The notes: generated from the sequence alone by a model not told the origin. A stretch of DNA of 17,533 nt from an uncultured Burkholderiaceae bacterium (GCA_937871985.1 CALMPB010000259.1:1-17533); one strand, 5' to 3'. Counted from the stretch's first letter, positions 1-7,611 are shown. Numbers and translations: made by a program.

Positions 1-80
1 GGGGGCGACCGATCGAGTGACCGGTCACCGGGAATGGTGGTAGCGATGACGAGCGGGATCATTCTCCGCTAGGCTGCAAC

Positions 81-180
81 GCGCCTCATCCCCGCCGTTC
101 AACATGTGGATTTCGGACCCCGGAACCTGCCGTTCGCCGAAGGAGCCTCGTCGGTAGGGCCGAAAGGCCGGAGACCGGAC
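81..180. repeat. Left copy of imperfect direct repeat flanking the R-M module
   Basis: This 100-bp stretch aligns without gaps to 3213-3312 in the same orientation. I count 22 mismatches in 100 positions, and 17 in the first 90. The best conserved block, cggaacctgc at 121-130, is identical in both copies. The two copies bracket the methyltransferase and the two nuclease-like genes. No reading frame here looks real. It may be a duplicated intergenic element or an old insertion or recombination site; I cannot name a known repeat family. Confidence 0.75.
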
Positions 181-207
181 GCTTACGTTGAGCCCGGCGG
201 GCACGCA

Positions 208-236
208 TTGTCGACCGCAGAAGTTCTTGTTATGTT
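208..236 (+). promoter_or_regulatory. Candidate sigma-70 promoter of the R-M operon
   Basis: A -35-like TTGTCG (208-213) and a -10-like TATGTT (231-236) are separated by exactly 17 bases. They lie about 50 bp upstream of the chosen methyltransferase start at 285, with a ribosome binding site (TAAGGTG, 272-278) in between. Spacing and position fit a housekeeping promoter. The call rests on sequence resemblance only. Confidence 0.45.
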
Positions 237-284
237 CCCAATGTCTCGGTTGCCAAGCAACCCGATCTGGCTAAGGTGCATGCG

Positions 285-1757
285 ATGGTGGGGATGTCTC
301 CGGAATATTCGCAAAAGCGATCAGGCGCGTATTTCACGCCGGACGATGTCAGTGCGACTTTGGTCGCCTGGGCGTGTCGCAAGCCCACCGACCGCATGAT
401 CGATCCGTCATGTGGGGATGGCCAGTTCTTGGCACTTCACCGCAATAGTGTCGGCATCGAGCAGAACCCGATCTCCGCACACCAGGCGATTGAGCGCGCC
501 CCCGGCGCGCTCGTCCATGAAGGGGATTTCTTCACCTGGGCGACGGAGACCGGCGAGCGGTTCGAGTGTGCGGCCGGTAACCCGCCCTTTATTCGGTACC
601 AGATCTTCAAGGGAGAGACCCGCCGACGCGCGCTCGACCTGTGCCTTGATCTAGGCGCGAAGTTCAGCGGACTGAGCTCGTCCTGGGCGCCGTTTCTAGT
701 GGCGACCGCAGGCCTGCTGAAGCGCGGCGGCCGAATGGCCTTCGTGGTGCCCGCCGAGATCGGCCACGCGCCGTACGCCGCCCCTTTGCTCGACTATCTG
801 CTCGCGTCCTTCTCGACCGTGCAGATCATTGCTGTCCGCCGGAAGTTGTTTCCGGGGCTCTCAGAAGATTGCTGGCTGCTCTATACCGAAGGCTTTGGCG
901 GCAAGGCCGATGCGATCGATCTCACGATCGTGGACGACTTCAAGCCGACGAGGACGCCGCCCAAGGCAACGATACGCGTCGATCTCGATGAGTGGCGCAA
1001 TGTCTGGAACCGTCGCCTGCGCCCCCATCTGCTCCCGGCCTCGGTGCGCAGCCTGTACGGTTCGGCGCTCGCTGACCCCGAGACGAAGCGCCTGTCCGAG
1101 TTCGCAAATGTCGGGATTGGTTATATCAGTGGCGATAACGACTTCTTCCATCTCCGTCCGTCGGACGCGAAGCGCCTGGGCATTCCGTCAGTCTTTCTCC
1201 AGCCTTCGCTCCGTAACGGCCGCGCCATGCCCGACAAGCAGATCACGAAGGCAACGGTCGACGCCTGGACGAAGAGCGACGATCAGGTGCTGCTTCTGCG
1301 CTTGACCCGCGATCAAGAGCTGCCGAAAGCCGTCCGCCACTATCTCGACAGTAGCGCTGGCCGTGAGGCGCGGCTCGGCTACAAGTGCCGCAACCGCGCG
1401 CCCTGGTATGCTGTCCCCGATGTCCAGATCCCCGACTTCGTCATGAGCTACATGTCGGGCCGCAACGTAAACCTCGTGCGTAACGCGGCCGGCGTCTCGT
1501 GCACCAACAGCGTCCATTCGGTCCGCGTGCGGGACCGCGCGCTCGCCAGCAAGCTGCTGCCGCGCTGGTCGACGCCGTTTGTGCGATTGAGCTGCGAGCT
1601 TGAGGGCCACGCGCTTGGTGGCGGCATGCTCAAGCTCGAACCGCGCGAGGCGGGGCGCATAGTGTTTCCGTCGGCCGCCACCATCGGCAAGGCCGACGAC
1701 GAGGAACTCGAAGAGGCAATTGGCTCGATGCAGCGCTGGCGGCACTATGCCGACTGA
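285..1757 (+). CDS. N6-adenine DNA methyltransferase of a restriction-modification system
   Basis: This 490-residue protein should transfer a methyl group from S-adenosylmethionine to adenine in a specific DNA site, protecting the host from the partner nuclease. GAYFTP at residues 14-19 matches the N-terminal motif X of gamma-class enzymes, DPSCGDGQFL at 40-49 is the AdoMet-binding motif I, and NPPF at 99-102 is the catalytic motif IV. The remaining roughly 380 residues would include the target-recognition region. I chose ATG 285 because TAAGGTG (272-278) sits six bases upstream; GTG 276 and ATG 294 are in-frame alternatives. The 3' end overlaps the next gene by 11 bp, so translation is probably coupled. 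The order motif X, I, IV and then a C-terminal recognition region is known for Eco57I/TaqI-like enzymes. Sequence specificity cannot be read from here. Confidence 0.9.
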   Translation: MVGMSPEYSQKRSGAYFTPDDVSATLVAWACRKPTDRMIDPSCGDGQFLALHRNSVGIEQNPISAHQAIERAPGALVHEGDFFTWATETGERFECAAGNPPFIRYQIFKGETRRRALDLCLDLGAKFSGLSSSWAPFLVATAGLLKRGGRMAFVVPAEIGHAPYAAPLLDYLLASFSTVQIIAVRRKLFPGLSEDCWLLYTEGFGGKADAIDLTIVDDFKPTRTPPKATIRVDLDEWRNVWNRRLRPHLLPASVRSLYGSALADPETKRLSEFANVGIGYISGDNDFFHLRPSDAKRLGIPSVFLQPSLRNGRAMPDKQITKATVDAWTKSDDQVLLLRLTRDQELPKAVRHYLDSSAGREARLGYKCRNRAPWYAVPDVQIPDFVMSYMSGRNVNLVRNAAGVSCTNSVHSVRVRDRALASKLLPRWSTPFVRLSCELEGHALGGGMLKLEPREAGRIVFPSAATIGKADDEELEEAIGSMQRWRHYAD

Positions 1758-2676
1758 TCTGGAGGCCAAGACGTGCCAGTGGACCAATCAGGCGGACGCG
1801 CTCGCGGCCTTCGCCGAGTTCACGGGCAAGACGCAGAGCGCCAGTCATATCAAGCCGCTTCACTGGTATGTCGCCTGCCGGCTGGTTGTCGAAGGCGGCT
1901 TCGATCCCGATGACATCGTCCCGCGGCCGCCGTTCCGGGTGCAGAAGCGCTCGGGCAAGGCGCCGCTTCTCCATTTCGACGCCAAGCTGGGCGAGGGCGG
2001 CGAACGGACTGTACTTGGCGGGCTCAAGACCAAGAACGTCGATGTCGTGGTAACACGTGAGGGCATCGGACCGGTGCTCGCTGTTTCGTGCAAGGGCGTG
2101 ACCGGCGCTTTCCGCAATCTCACCAACCGCATGGAGGAAACGATCGGTGAGTGCACCAACCTGCACATCACCTATCCCGCGCTCGTGCTTGGTTATCTCG
2201 TCCTGCTTCGCGCCAATCGGCAGGTTGAGATTGCGCTCGACGACGGTCTGCAAGCGGCTGAAGAGCTAGGTTCGGCAGGCGAGGGGACGAAGACGCTCAC
2301 CGCCAATGACATCGCGATCGAAGAGGGTGGCGATCCGGTCAAGTCGATCGTGCGCTTCCACAACGCCCTTCGCGAGCTGGTCGGGCGTCGTGGCATTCGC
2401 GACGATGTCAGCCGCTATGAGGCGATCGGCTTTGGGCTGGTTGAAATGCATGGCGAGCAGCGCAGCTCGCTGTTCGGCAGCTTTCCGACTGAAGACAGTC
2501 CGCTCAACCTGACCGGGTTCTTCGACACGCTCTATGCTCGCTACGACGAGCGGTTTGTCGTGAGCGCGCCTGACCTTTCGAGTGTGACGCGCCGTCATGC
2601 CTGGAATCCGGCGTCGCCGGGGTTGCAACTCGACGGATTAGATTACGAAGCGCGCCTTGGCGGCACCGAGCAATAG
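1747..2676 (+). CDS. Unrecognised R-M partner protein, possible restriction endonuclease
   Basis: The protein has 309 residues when started at ATG 1747, inside the methyltransferase 3' end; the stops of the two frames show an 11-bp overlap. An upstream in-frame start at 1720 would lengthen the overlap and is less likely. I do not recognise the family. Residues 97-117 look like a beta-hairpin nuclease core: an aspartate (D99, in NVDVVV) followed after a short loop by a hydrophobic strand ending S-C-K (114-116). In a classical PD-(D/E)xK enzyme an acidic residue stands where S114 is, so if this is the active site it is a variant. No signal peptide or membrane segment is visible. Its place directly behind the methyltransferase points to a restriction or DNA-recognition role. 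Nuclease activity is inference only. Confidence 0.6.
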   Translation: MPTDLEAKTCQWTNQADALAAFAEFTGKTQSASHIKPLHWYVACRLVVEGGFDPDDIVPRPPFRVQKRSGKAPLLHFDAKLGEGGERTVLGGLKTKNVDVVVTREGIGPVLAVSCKGVTGAFRNLTNRMEETIGECTNLHITYPALVLGYLVLLRANRQVEIALDDGLQAAEELGSAGEGTKTLTANDIAIEEGGDPVKSIVRFHNALRELVGRRGIRDDVSRYEAIGFGLVEMHGEQRSSLFGSFPTEDSPLNLTGFFDTLYARYDERFVVSAPDLSSVTRRHAWNPASPGLQLDGLDYEARLGGTEQ

Positions 2677-2705
2677 TTGGACCGCGTTCTGACAGGGCAG
2701 TCTGA

Positions 2706-3194
2706 GTGACGCCGCTCGAAGTCATCGAGGCAAAACGAGCCCATCTCGACCGGCTGGCGAACCAGAAAGGCGCTGCCGGCGAGCAGGAAGTTGTCCTGGT
2801 GAGCGAACAATGGATAGCGAGGCCGAAGGGTCTCGCGCTTCGGCGGCTGATCGATGCGTTGGCGGCGACCGGCGTGCACATCAAGGCGTCGAGTTTCGAC
2901 GCGCTCGCGGTGCCGCCCGATCTGGATGTCAGCGACATTAGTGCGGTTTGCGCCCGCCTCTCTGAAATCACGTTCATCGAGATAAAGACCGCAAACCAGC
3001 CGCGGGTGAAGGCCGGCTTCGACGGATTTTTCTTCGCCCTCACGGAGAACGAGATTGCCGCAGCCGATGCTCTCGGCGCGAGGCATCGGGTAGCGCTCTA
3101 CAACAAGATCAGCGGGGAGATTCTCCTCACATCGGTGCCCGAAATCGTTGCACGGGCAAAATCATCGACGTGGCAATTTTCTGTGCAGCTCTAG
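2706..3194 (+). CDS. Small PD-(D/E)xK nuclease-like protein of the R-M module
   Basis: This 162-residue protein starts at GTG 2706, 29 bases after the previous stop, with only a weak ribosome binding site. FDALAV (D65) followed by FIEIK (E92, K94) gives the D...ExK pattern of PD-(D/E)xK nucleases. The stretch after it, FFFALTENEIAAAD near 108-121 and VALYN near 129-133, resembles the C-terminal part of the DUF3883/NO VEIN-type restriction-like domain, where a conserved strand-helix follows ExK. The protein is short for a stand-alone restriction enzyme, so it may work with the preceding 309-residue protein as a split nuclease. It could equally be a methyl-directed or accessory nuclease. The fold assignment is by eye. 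Confidence 0.6.
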   Translation: MTPLEVIEAKRAHLDRLANQKGAAGEQEVVLVSEQWIARPKGLALRRLIDALAATGVHIKASSFDALAVPPDLDVSDISAVCARLSEITFIEIKTANQPRVKAGFDGFFFALTENEIAAADALGARHRVALYNKISGEILLTSVPEIVARAKSSTWQFSVQL

Positions 3195-3212
3195 CCGAAA
3201 AACGGCGGATAT

Positions 3213-3312
3213 GCGCCTAATCCCCGTCGTTCAATGAATGGATTGCGGATCCCGGAACCTGCCGCTGGCCGAAAGTGCCTCGCCGGCCGGGCCGAAGGAC
3301 CGGGCCTGGGAC
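3213..3312. repeat. Right copy of imperfect direct repeat flanking the R-M module
   Basis: This is the second copy of the 100-bp element at 81-180, beginning 18 bases after the last R-M gene. It matches in the same orientation without gaps at 78 of 100 positions. A small hairpin (gccg-aaaaa-cggc, 3194-3206) lies just before it. Beyond 3312 the two copies no longer align convincingly. Confidence 0.75.
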
Positions 3313-3453
3313 ATTGTTGCCGGCTGGCGCCGCGACTCGTAGTGTCTGCTTACGCCGATACCGGTCATTCGTTGATCTGCTTAAGCTTTTTTCGCACGTC
3401 TGGCCTGTTGGACCTTGGCGGCTTTCCGGAATCGGGCGTCAGTGGGCTCAAGC

Positions 3454-3494
3454 CGGCGTTCGTTCACTTAGCCCGGATAACTGAACGAACGCCG
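3454..3494. repeat. 13-bp perfect inverted repeat at the 3' side of the RT gene
   Basis: The arm at 3454-3466 (cggcgttcgttca) is exactly complementary to 3482-3494, with a 15-base spacer. It lies in the non-coding gap between the R-M repeat (ends 3312) and the stop of the reverse transcriptase gene (3530). On the - strand it would be a hairpin 36 bp after the RT stop codon, so it may end the RT transcript, although no clear T-run follows. A recombination site is another possibility. Between 3313 and 3453 I see only a short palindrome, gcttaagc at 3380-3387, followed by six T in a row, which is a weak terminator-like element for the R-M transcript. Confidence 0.55.
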
Positions 3495-3529
3495 ACCGCG
3501 GTCAATTTCAAATTATCGGCTAGGCCGAC

Positions 3530-5215
3530 CTAGTAAGCTTCGTCTTCGACTTCGTAATCGTCGTCGTCGTCATCGTCGTCGAGTTCGTCCAGCTCGAACG
3601 AAAAATCGTTAAGGAAATCGTCGCGGACGCGTTGGAACCGCGCATTGTCACCGCGAAGTGAGCGAAGAGTGGAGTTGATCGACGTGAACCCTGTGTCGAT
3701 AGAGAGGAAGCGAATTTTCTTGGCGTGCAACAGTGCAAAATAGGGATCTGCCTCAATGAATGCTGTTGACGGTACAGGATTGATACCGAGGCCAACGCTT
3801 TCATAGACGTACAGCCACATGCCGCTGCGCAGCCCGTCACCCGAGAGCGCGCCATTCCACTTTGTGAAATCGATCGCTCCCCCGACAAGCTGACGATTGA
3901 CGCACAATGAGGTCAGCAACGCGACCATCGAGTTTTCTATTTCGGTGAGGGGCTGCACACTCGCCGCGGAAAGCGGGATGCGCAATCGGACGGCAAGAAA
4001 CAAAAACCAGATGAGCTCGCCGGTCCGGTTCTCACGCGCCAGTACGGGCAGCCGATTTTCGAGAAATTCAGTCAGCTTTGGTAATTCAACGTCGCTGCGC
4101 TCGGCTTGGCGCAAAAGGGTAATCTCGACCAGAAACGCGACGAGGCTGGCATTGCGTCGGTACGCGGCAATCAAGTGGCTCTGGATCTTGCTCCAACTGG
4201 TAGCCCGCACAAAGGCCGCCCGAGCATTCTGAAACGCATATTTCTCAACATTCGTGTCCGGGTGGGCGCTGCAAATGCGTCCGACGCGATAGAAGAAGTG
4301 CTGAAATTCGCTTTCGTCGCTTGGACCGCGAGGCACAAAAGACCGAACTTCCTGCTTCCATCCATTCTCGTGCCGGGTAGAGGTAGGCAGGATTGCCGAC
4401 TTTTCGTTGTTGAGGTCGAGCTCATATTCCGCAGCGGCCTGGCGAAGCGCTGCGATGAGGTTGTTGCCCGAATGGTTGGCGCCGCTGCTTATCGTATAGT
4501 CGTCGATATAGCGCGAGGCATCCCGCGGACCGATTCCGACTTTGGCCCGCAGCACGGCGTCGATTGCGGAGGCGACAACTTCGGCGATCAGACGCGAACA
4601 GTCGGGGCCTACCGGCAAGCCGATGGTCTGGCCGTCTTGTGCATTGCGGCACAGCAAGTCAAGTAGATTGCCAAAATGCTGCATGCCGCGATTGTTTTTG
4701 GCGAAGGCTTTGCCGTGAATTGCCCAAGGAATTGCGTGGGTGTAAATTGAGTGAAAGAAAGCTCGAATATCGGCGTTAACAAATTCTTCACGCCTTGATG
4801 ACAAGTCGACGCGAAAATCGTCACGCAAATCGATGCTCGGACGGACAAGGGCGCGCGGACCGTTCCAATCGAAGATCGGTGGCGACGAAGAAATCCGTGA
4901 ATTCTTGGCGGCAGACCGCATCTTGATATAATTATCGGCAATGCACCGCGATAAGAGTAAATAGGCAAGCGGATTCGGAACACCATGCCGCCGGTCATCT
5001 TTGCCGAAGCGGGGGAAATAGAACCAGCTGGGCTCGGAGATATAGCGGTAGAACGCTGGCTTTCCTTTTATCGGCGGCATGCCATCGATACCGTCAAGAA
5101 TCGACTTTCGATACTTCGCTAGGTCGTGCGAGACAAAGCACGGTGGTAGCTCTGGCGCAAAGTAGCCATGGGATAAAAGGCGTCGAAGTCGTTCGGATTT
5201 AGTCTTTGCCGTCAT
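3530..5215 (-). CDS. Abi/unknown-group reverse transcriptase, candidate anti-phage RT (DRT-like)
   Basis: This 561-residue RNA-directed DNA polymerase carries motif A NADIRAFFHSIYTH at 147-160 (D149), motif B QTIGLPVGPDCSRLIAE near 196-212, motif C YIDD at 236-239 with both catalytic aspartates, and a motif-D-like NNEKSAIL near 269-276. The SIYTHAIPWA/HGK stretch after motif A is characteristic of Abi and 'unknown group' RTs used in phage defence rather than of group II introns or retrons. I cannot assign a DRT number. About 260 residues after the palm are mostly helical by appearance, a usual place for the HEAT-like alpha-repeat of these enzymes. The last 22 residues form an acidic tail with eight consecutive aspartates, encoded by a GTC/GAC triplet tract (complement near 3559-3582). 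Base composition is AT-richer than the neighbours (25 G+C in 60 at 4921-4980). Eight G on the coding strand lie just before the start codon. Confidence 0.88.
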   Translation of the reverse strand: MTAKTKSERLRRLLSHGYFAPELPPCFVSHDLAKYRKSILDGIDGMPPIKGKPAFYRYISEPSWFYFPRFGKDDRRHGVPNPLAYLLLSRCIADNYIKMRSAAKNSRISSSPPIFDWNGPRALVRPSIDLRDDFRVDLSSRREEFVNADIRAFFHSIYTHAIPWAIHGKAFAKNNRGMQHFGNLLDLLCRNAQDGQTIGLPVGPDCSRLIAEVVASAIDAVLRAKVGIGPRDASRYIDDYTISSGANHSGNNLIAALRQAAAEYELDLNNEKSAILPTSTRHENGWKQEVRSFVPRGPSDESEFQHFFYRVGRICSAHPDTNVEKYAFQNARAAFVRATSWSKIQSHLIAAYRRNASLVAFLVEITLLRQAERSDVELPKLTEFLENRLPVLARENRTGELIWFLFLAVRLRIPLSAASVQPLTEIENSMVALLTSLCVNRQLVGGAIDFTKWNGALSGDGLRSGMWLYVYESVGLGINPVPSTAFIEADPYFALLHAKKIRFLSIDTGFTSINSTLRSLRGDNARFQRVRDDFLNDFSFELDELDDDDDDDDYEVEDEAY

Positions 5216-5596
5216 CGCCCCCCCCGAAGGTTTCTAGCATTCTACAACATGGAAAAATCTTTGAAACCTGCCCTGCGGCAAAGAGCTAGGCCAATTGTGT
5301 CGATTGGGCAAGTCGACTTGTGCGCAGCTCTTCGCGCTTCAAGCGCCCTTGCGAGGTCATGTCCACGTCGAGACTGCAAACGTGAGCCCCGGACGTCAAT
5401 CATGTGCACAGTCGCCTACTCCTGCAGCCTGGCAATCAACTCAAGGAGGAAGGCGCTCGCCGGGCGCGGAGGAGCGCCTTGCCGATGAACTGTTTCGATC
5501 GGCGCCAGTGACCGCTTTCGACGAGACCGGACGTCTATCGTAGCTCATCTCAATGATCGACTTTGGTCGGACGTCGCCGCCCGATAATTGGAGCGC
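5216..5596 (-). other. 381-bp structured gap upstream of the RT gene, possible ncRNA or leader
   Basis: No convincing gene occurs here. Several inverted repeats are nested. Arms aagagct (5281-5287) and agctctt (5326-5332) enclose a small hairpin, ccaat/attgg (5291-5295 and 5303-5307), and a 10-bp palindrome, aagtcgactt (5310-5319), a layout like a three-way junction. Next to it, gcgctt-c-aagcgc lies at 5334-5346. A separate stem, aaggcgct/agcgcctt (5450-5457 and 5473-5480), has a 15-base loop. Several defence RTs are known to use a neighbouring structured RNA, so a non-coding RNA on the - strand is plausible. Expression has not been shown, and short G+C-rich repeats also arise by chance. Confidence 0.3.
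5218..5225 (-). promoter_or_regulatory. G8 homopolymer directly upstream of the RT start codon
   Basis: On the coding (-) strand, eight G followed by CG lead straight into the ATG at 5215. No other Shine-Dalgarno sequence is visible, so the G-run itself may serve as the ribosome binding site. A candidate -10 box TAGAAT (complement 5239-5244) lies 24 bases before the start. The -35 region is weak (TTTCAA-like), so the tract would fall near the transcription start. Length change by slippage could alter expression. Confidence 0.4.
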
Positions 5597-7363
5597 TTAA
5601 TCGAACTTGAAGCCGAACAACCCGCCCACCTCGCCATCGTCCGATAGGCGCGTGGACAGCACATGCGCTTGTTTGTCGAACGCGGCGGGCAGCGGCAGTC
5701 GGTCGAAGATGTCCGAGTTCATCGTAACCAGATACTGGCCTGCGATCCGGTCCGCGGTCGCCTTTCCGAGTTGCAGAGCCTTCGATACCTGACGCTCGTC
5801 AACGCCATCGAAGAGATGGCTGTCGTGAATAAGGAAGCGCGGACCCCGCCTGGTATCGGCGGTGAGCGACAGCAGCGCCAGATCGAGACAGAAGATTTCG
5901 ATCTGGGAGATACCTCCGCCTCGGTCTCCTTGGATCGAGATTTCGAACTCTGGTCCACTATCTTCCGCCGCAACGACGAATCCGCCAGTCCGATCGCTGT
6001 AGAGCTGCTCGATCGCCCCGCCGATGAAGAGGATCGCCTTGTCCAGCTGTGCCTGGCGGGCCTGATGGTCGTCCTGCAGACGCCGCTTGAGATTGATGCG
6101 GTCGCCTTCCAGCTCCGTCTTCTCACCCTCCAGAACCTCGGCCGCCTTGAAGCGTTCGCGCAACGCCGACGCCTCGACTGCCAGTTTGGCGAGTTGTTCC
6201 TGCAGCGCCGTAAAGTCCTCGAACGCACCGCTGCCTTCCAGGAACCGGAGAATCTCGCTTCGCTCGCCGTCCAGCACCGCCGAGCGCGCTTCTCCGTCGG
6301 AGAGCTGCGATCTCGTGCTGTCGATCTGCTCCTCGAGACGCTTTCGTCGGTTCGCCACCACAGACTCGTGGAACGCCTTTACCTCCTCGAAGCGCCGCAC
6401 CGCGACAGTGGGAAGTTCGATGCCGACGGCCCTGTAGAGCCGATCGACATCCGTCGTCGCCGGCGGCTGCTCGTCCCTGTAGTTGGCTTCGAGGTGATCC
6501 AGCGTCTGCTTGAGAATCACCGCGTTGCGTTCGATCGCGAGCATCTCGCCGCGAATCGCCGACGCGCGGTCCGACATCTCGCGATAGGTGTCGACGACAC
6601 GGAAAGCCGCGAGGTCCGCCCGTAGCTTCTCGACGTTTGCTTCCGCCAAGACAACCCTCGGGCGCAGTTCAGCGACGGTGCCGATGATGTCTCCGACCAC
6701 GCCGCCCTCGGCTGCCTTCTTCAGCTCCTTGAGCTGATTCTCGCGCTGCCGCACTTTCTCAATCTCGAACGGGATCGTCCAATCCAGGCCGAGGAGATAC
6801 GAAAGGTTCACTTGGCTGTCCCACGTGGCCTGCTTCTCGGCGTGCTTGTCCGGACGCATGAAGCCGCCGCGGCGGCGGACGAAGTAGGCGATCATCGACC
6901 GGTAGCTGGGTGTGTAGGATTGCTCGAACGACGTCCCCTTCGTCGGAAACGGAAGCGCGAATAGCCGGTTGCCGAGGAACTCCTTCCACACCTCGTTCGA
7001 CACGAAATGGCGACCGGTTTTCTTGTTCAGTCTGGGCGTCAACCCGAAAGGCGCCGCATTGTCCTCATCGACCAGTATCTTCGACGGCTCCTCGCCGGAT
7101 CGCCCAACCCTGATCTGGACACCGTCGAACTCGAAGACACCGAAGAATGTGTGGGCCTTGAGTGCGTCATGACAGGCGACCGCGCTGGAGGCCTTCCCTC
7201 CCAGCAGGAAATTGATGACATCCACCAGGCTAGATTTGCCGGCGCTGTTTCGCGTCTGCTTCTCGCCCGAGGAGGGGGACTTGTCGGCCAGCAGGACGTT
7301 TAGCCCGGCCTTGAGCCGGACTGGCTTGAAGCTGGGAAGATCGCTTTCGATCGAGACGATCAT
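5597..7363 (-). CDS. ABC-3C system SMC-like ABC ATPase (DUF2326 type)
   Basis: This 588-residue cytosolic ATPase is the motor of an ABC three-component conflict system. A Walker A-like loop NSAGKSS is at residues 39-45 (K43). Long charged helical stretches, probably coiled coil, occupy about 197-300 and 325-445. A signature-like GGGISQIEIFCLDLALL is near 482-498. A Walker B-like strand RFLIHDSHLFDG is at 509-520, with D514 followed by S instead of the usual glutamate. The HDSHLFDGVD block and the ending are typical of the DUF2326 C-terminal domain, as in the ABC-3C families described by Aravind and colleagues. The start at 7363 overlaps the stop of the middle-component gene by ATGA, so the genes are translationally coupled. 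Such ATPases are thought to sense invasive nucleic acid and license the effector; that role is inferred here. Confidence 0.85.
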   Translation of the reverse strand: MIVSIESDLPSFKPVRLKAGLNVLLADKSPSSGEKQTRNSAGKSSLVDVINFLLGGKASSAVACHDALKAHTFFGVFEFDGVQIRVGRSGEEPSKILVDEDNAAPFGLTPRLNKKTGRHFVSNEVWKEFLGNRLFALPFPTKGTSFEQSYTPSYRSMIAYFVRRRGGFMRPDKHAEKQATWDSQVNLSYLLGLDWTIPFEIEKVRQRENQLKELKKAAEGGVVGDIIGTVAELRPRVVLAEANVEKLRADLAAFRVVDTYREMSDRASAIRGEMLAIERNAVILKQTLDHLEANYRDEQPPATTDVDRLYRAVGIELPTVAVRRFEEVKAFHESVVANRRKRLEEQIDSTRSQLSDGEARSAVLDGERSEILRFLEGSGAFEDFTALQEQLAKLAVEASALRERFKAAEVLEGEKTELEGDRINLKRRLQDDHQARQAQLDKAILFIGGAIEQLYSDRTGGFVVAAEDSGPEFEISIQGDRGGGISQIEIFCLDLALLSLTADTRRGPRFLIHDSHLFDGVDERQVSKALQLGKATADRIAGQYLVTMNSDIFDRLPLPAAFDKQAHVLSTRLSDDGEVGGLFGFKFD

Positions 7364-7611
7364 CGGCGGTCCCCGGTCCGCACGACCAACCCCTGGGACA
7401 GCTCGACCGCGAAGATCGAGTTCAGGAACGTCAATGCCAGGATGAACCAGTCGTATGGCAGCGGGGCGCCTCGTCCGGCCGCGCGTCGAGCAGCCAGCAC
7501 CCGTTCCCAGATCTCCGATACCGCGCGCGGTTCTTCAAGCTGGGCAAGTATTTCACCCCCGATCGCAGCGAGAGAACGGCTCTCAGGTATATGCTTCGAG
7601 GGCAGGATCAT
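7360..7611 (-). CDS. ABC-3C system small middle component
   Basis: This 83-residue protein starts at ATG 7611, overlapping the stop of the upstream 310-residue gene by ATGA, and overlaps the ATPase start by another ATGA. A longer upstream in-frame start (7650) would overlap the previous gene more and is not needed. The sequence is mainly helical, with LAQLEEP near the middle and PYDWFILALTFLNSIFAVEL near 52-71. The pattern of a tyrosine/aspartate/tryptophan followed by a hydrophobic helix and 'xEL' matches the middle components (MC6-like) of ABC-3C systems, which link ATPase and effector. It has no membrane anchor. It is too short for sequence alone to prove the family; the assignment leans on position between two recognised ABC-3C genes. 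Confidence 0.75.
   Translation of the reverse strand: MILPSKHIPESRSLAAIGGEILAQLEEPRAVSEIWERVLAARRAAGRGAPLPYDWFILALTFLNSIFAVELSQGLVVRTGDRR

Noticed and set aside
17..28. 12-bp perfect palindrome gtgaccggtcac near the left end
   Set aside because: It stands alone with no promoter or gene nearby that it could control; chance occurrence in G+C-rich DNA is likely.
1..72. Possible C-terminal tail of an upstream gene (frame 1, ends TAG 70-72)
   Set aside because: Only 23 codons with no recognisable motif; not enough to support a gene.
1188..2253. Long - strand open frames across the methyltransferase and its partner gene
   Set aside because: They are antisense shadows of two well-supported + strand genes in G+C-rich DNA, with low-complexity Arg/Ala-rich text and no family resemblance.
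3530..5596. Retron or group II intron
   Set aside because: No maturase or intron-RNA domains V/VI are seen, and the RT motif context (SIYTHAIPWA) is of Abi/unknown-group type rather than retron type.
5663..6625. A 320-codon + strand frame opposite the ABC-3C ATPase
   Set aside because: It is the complement of a clear ATPase with Walker motifs; the translated text is Arg-rich and unlike any protein I know.
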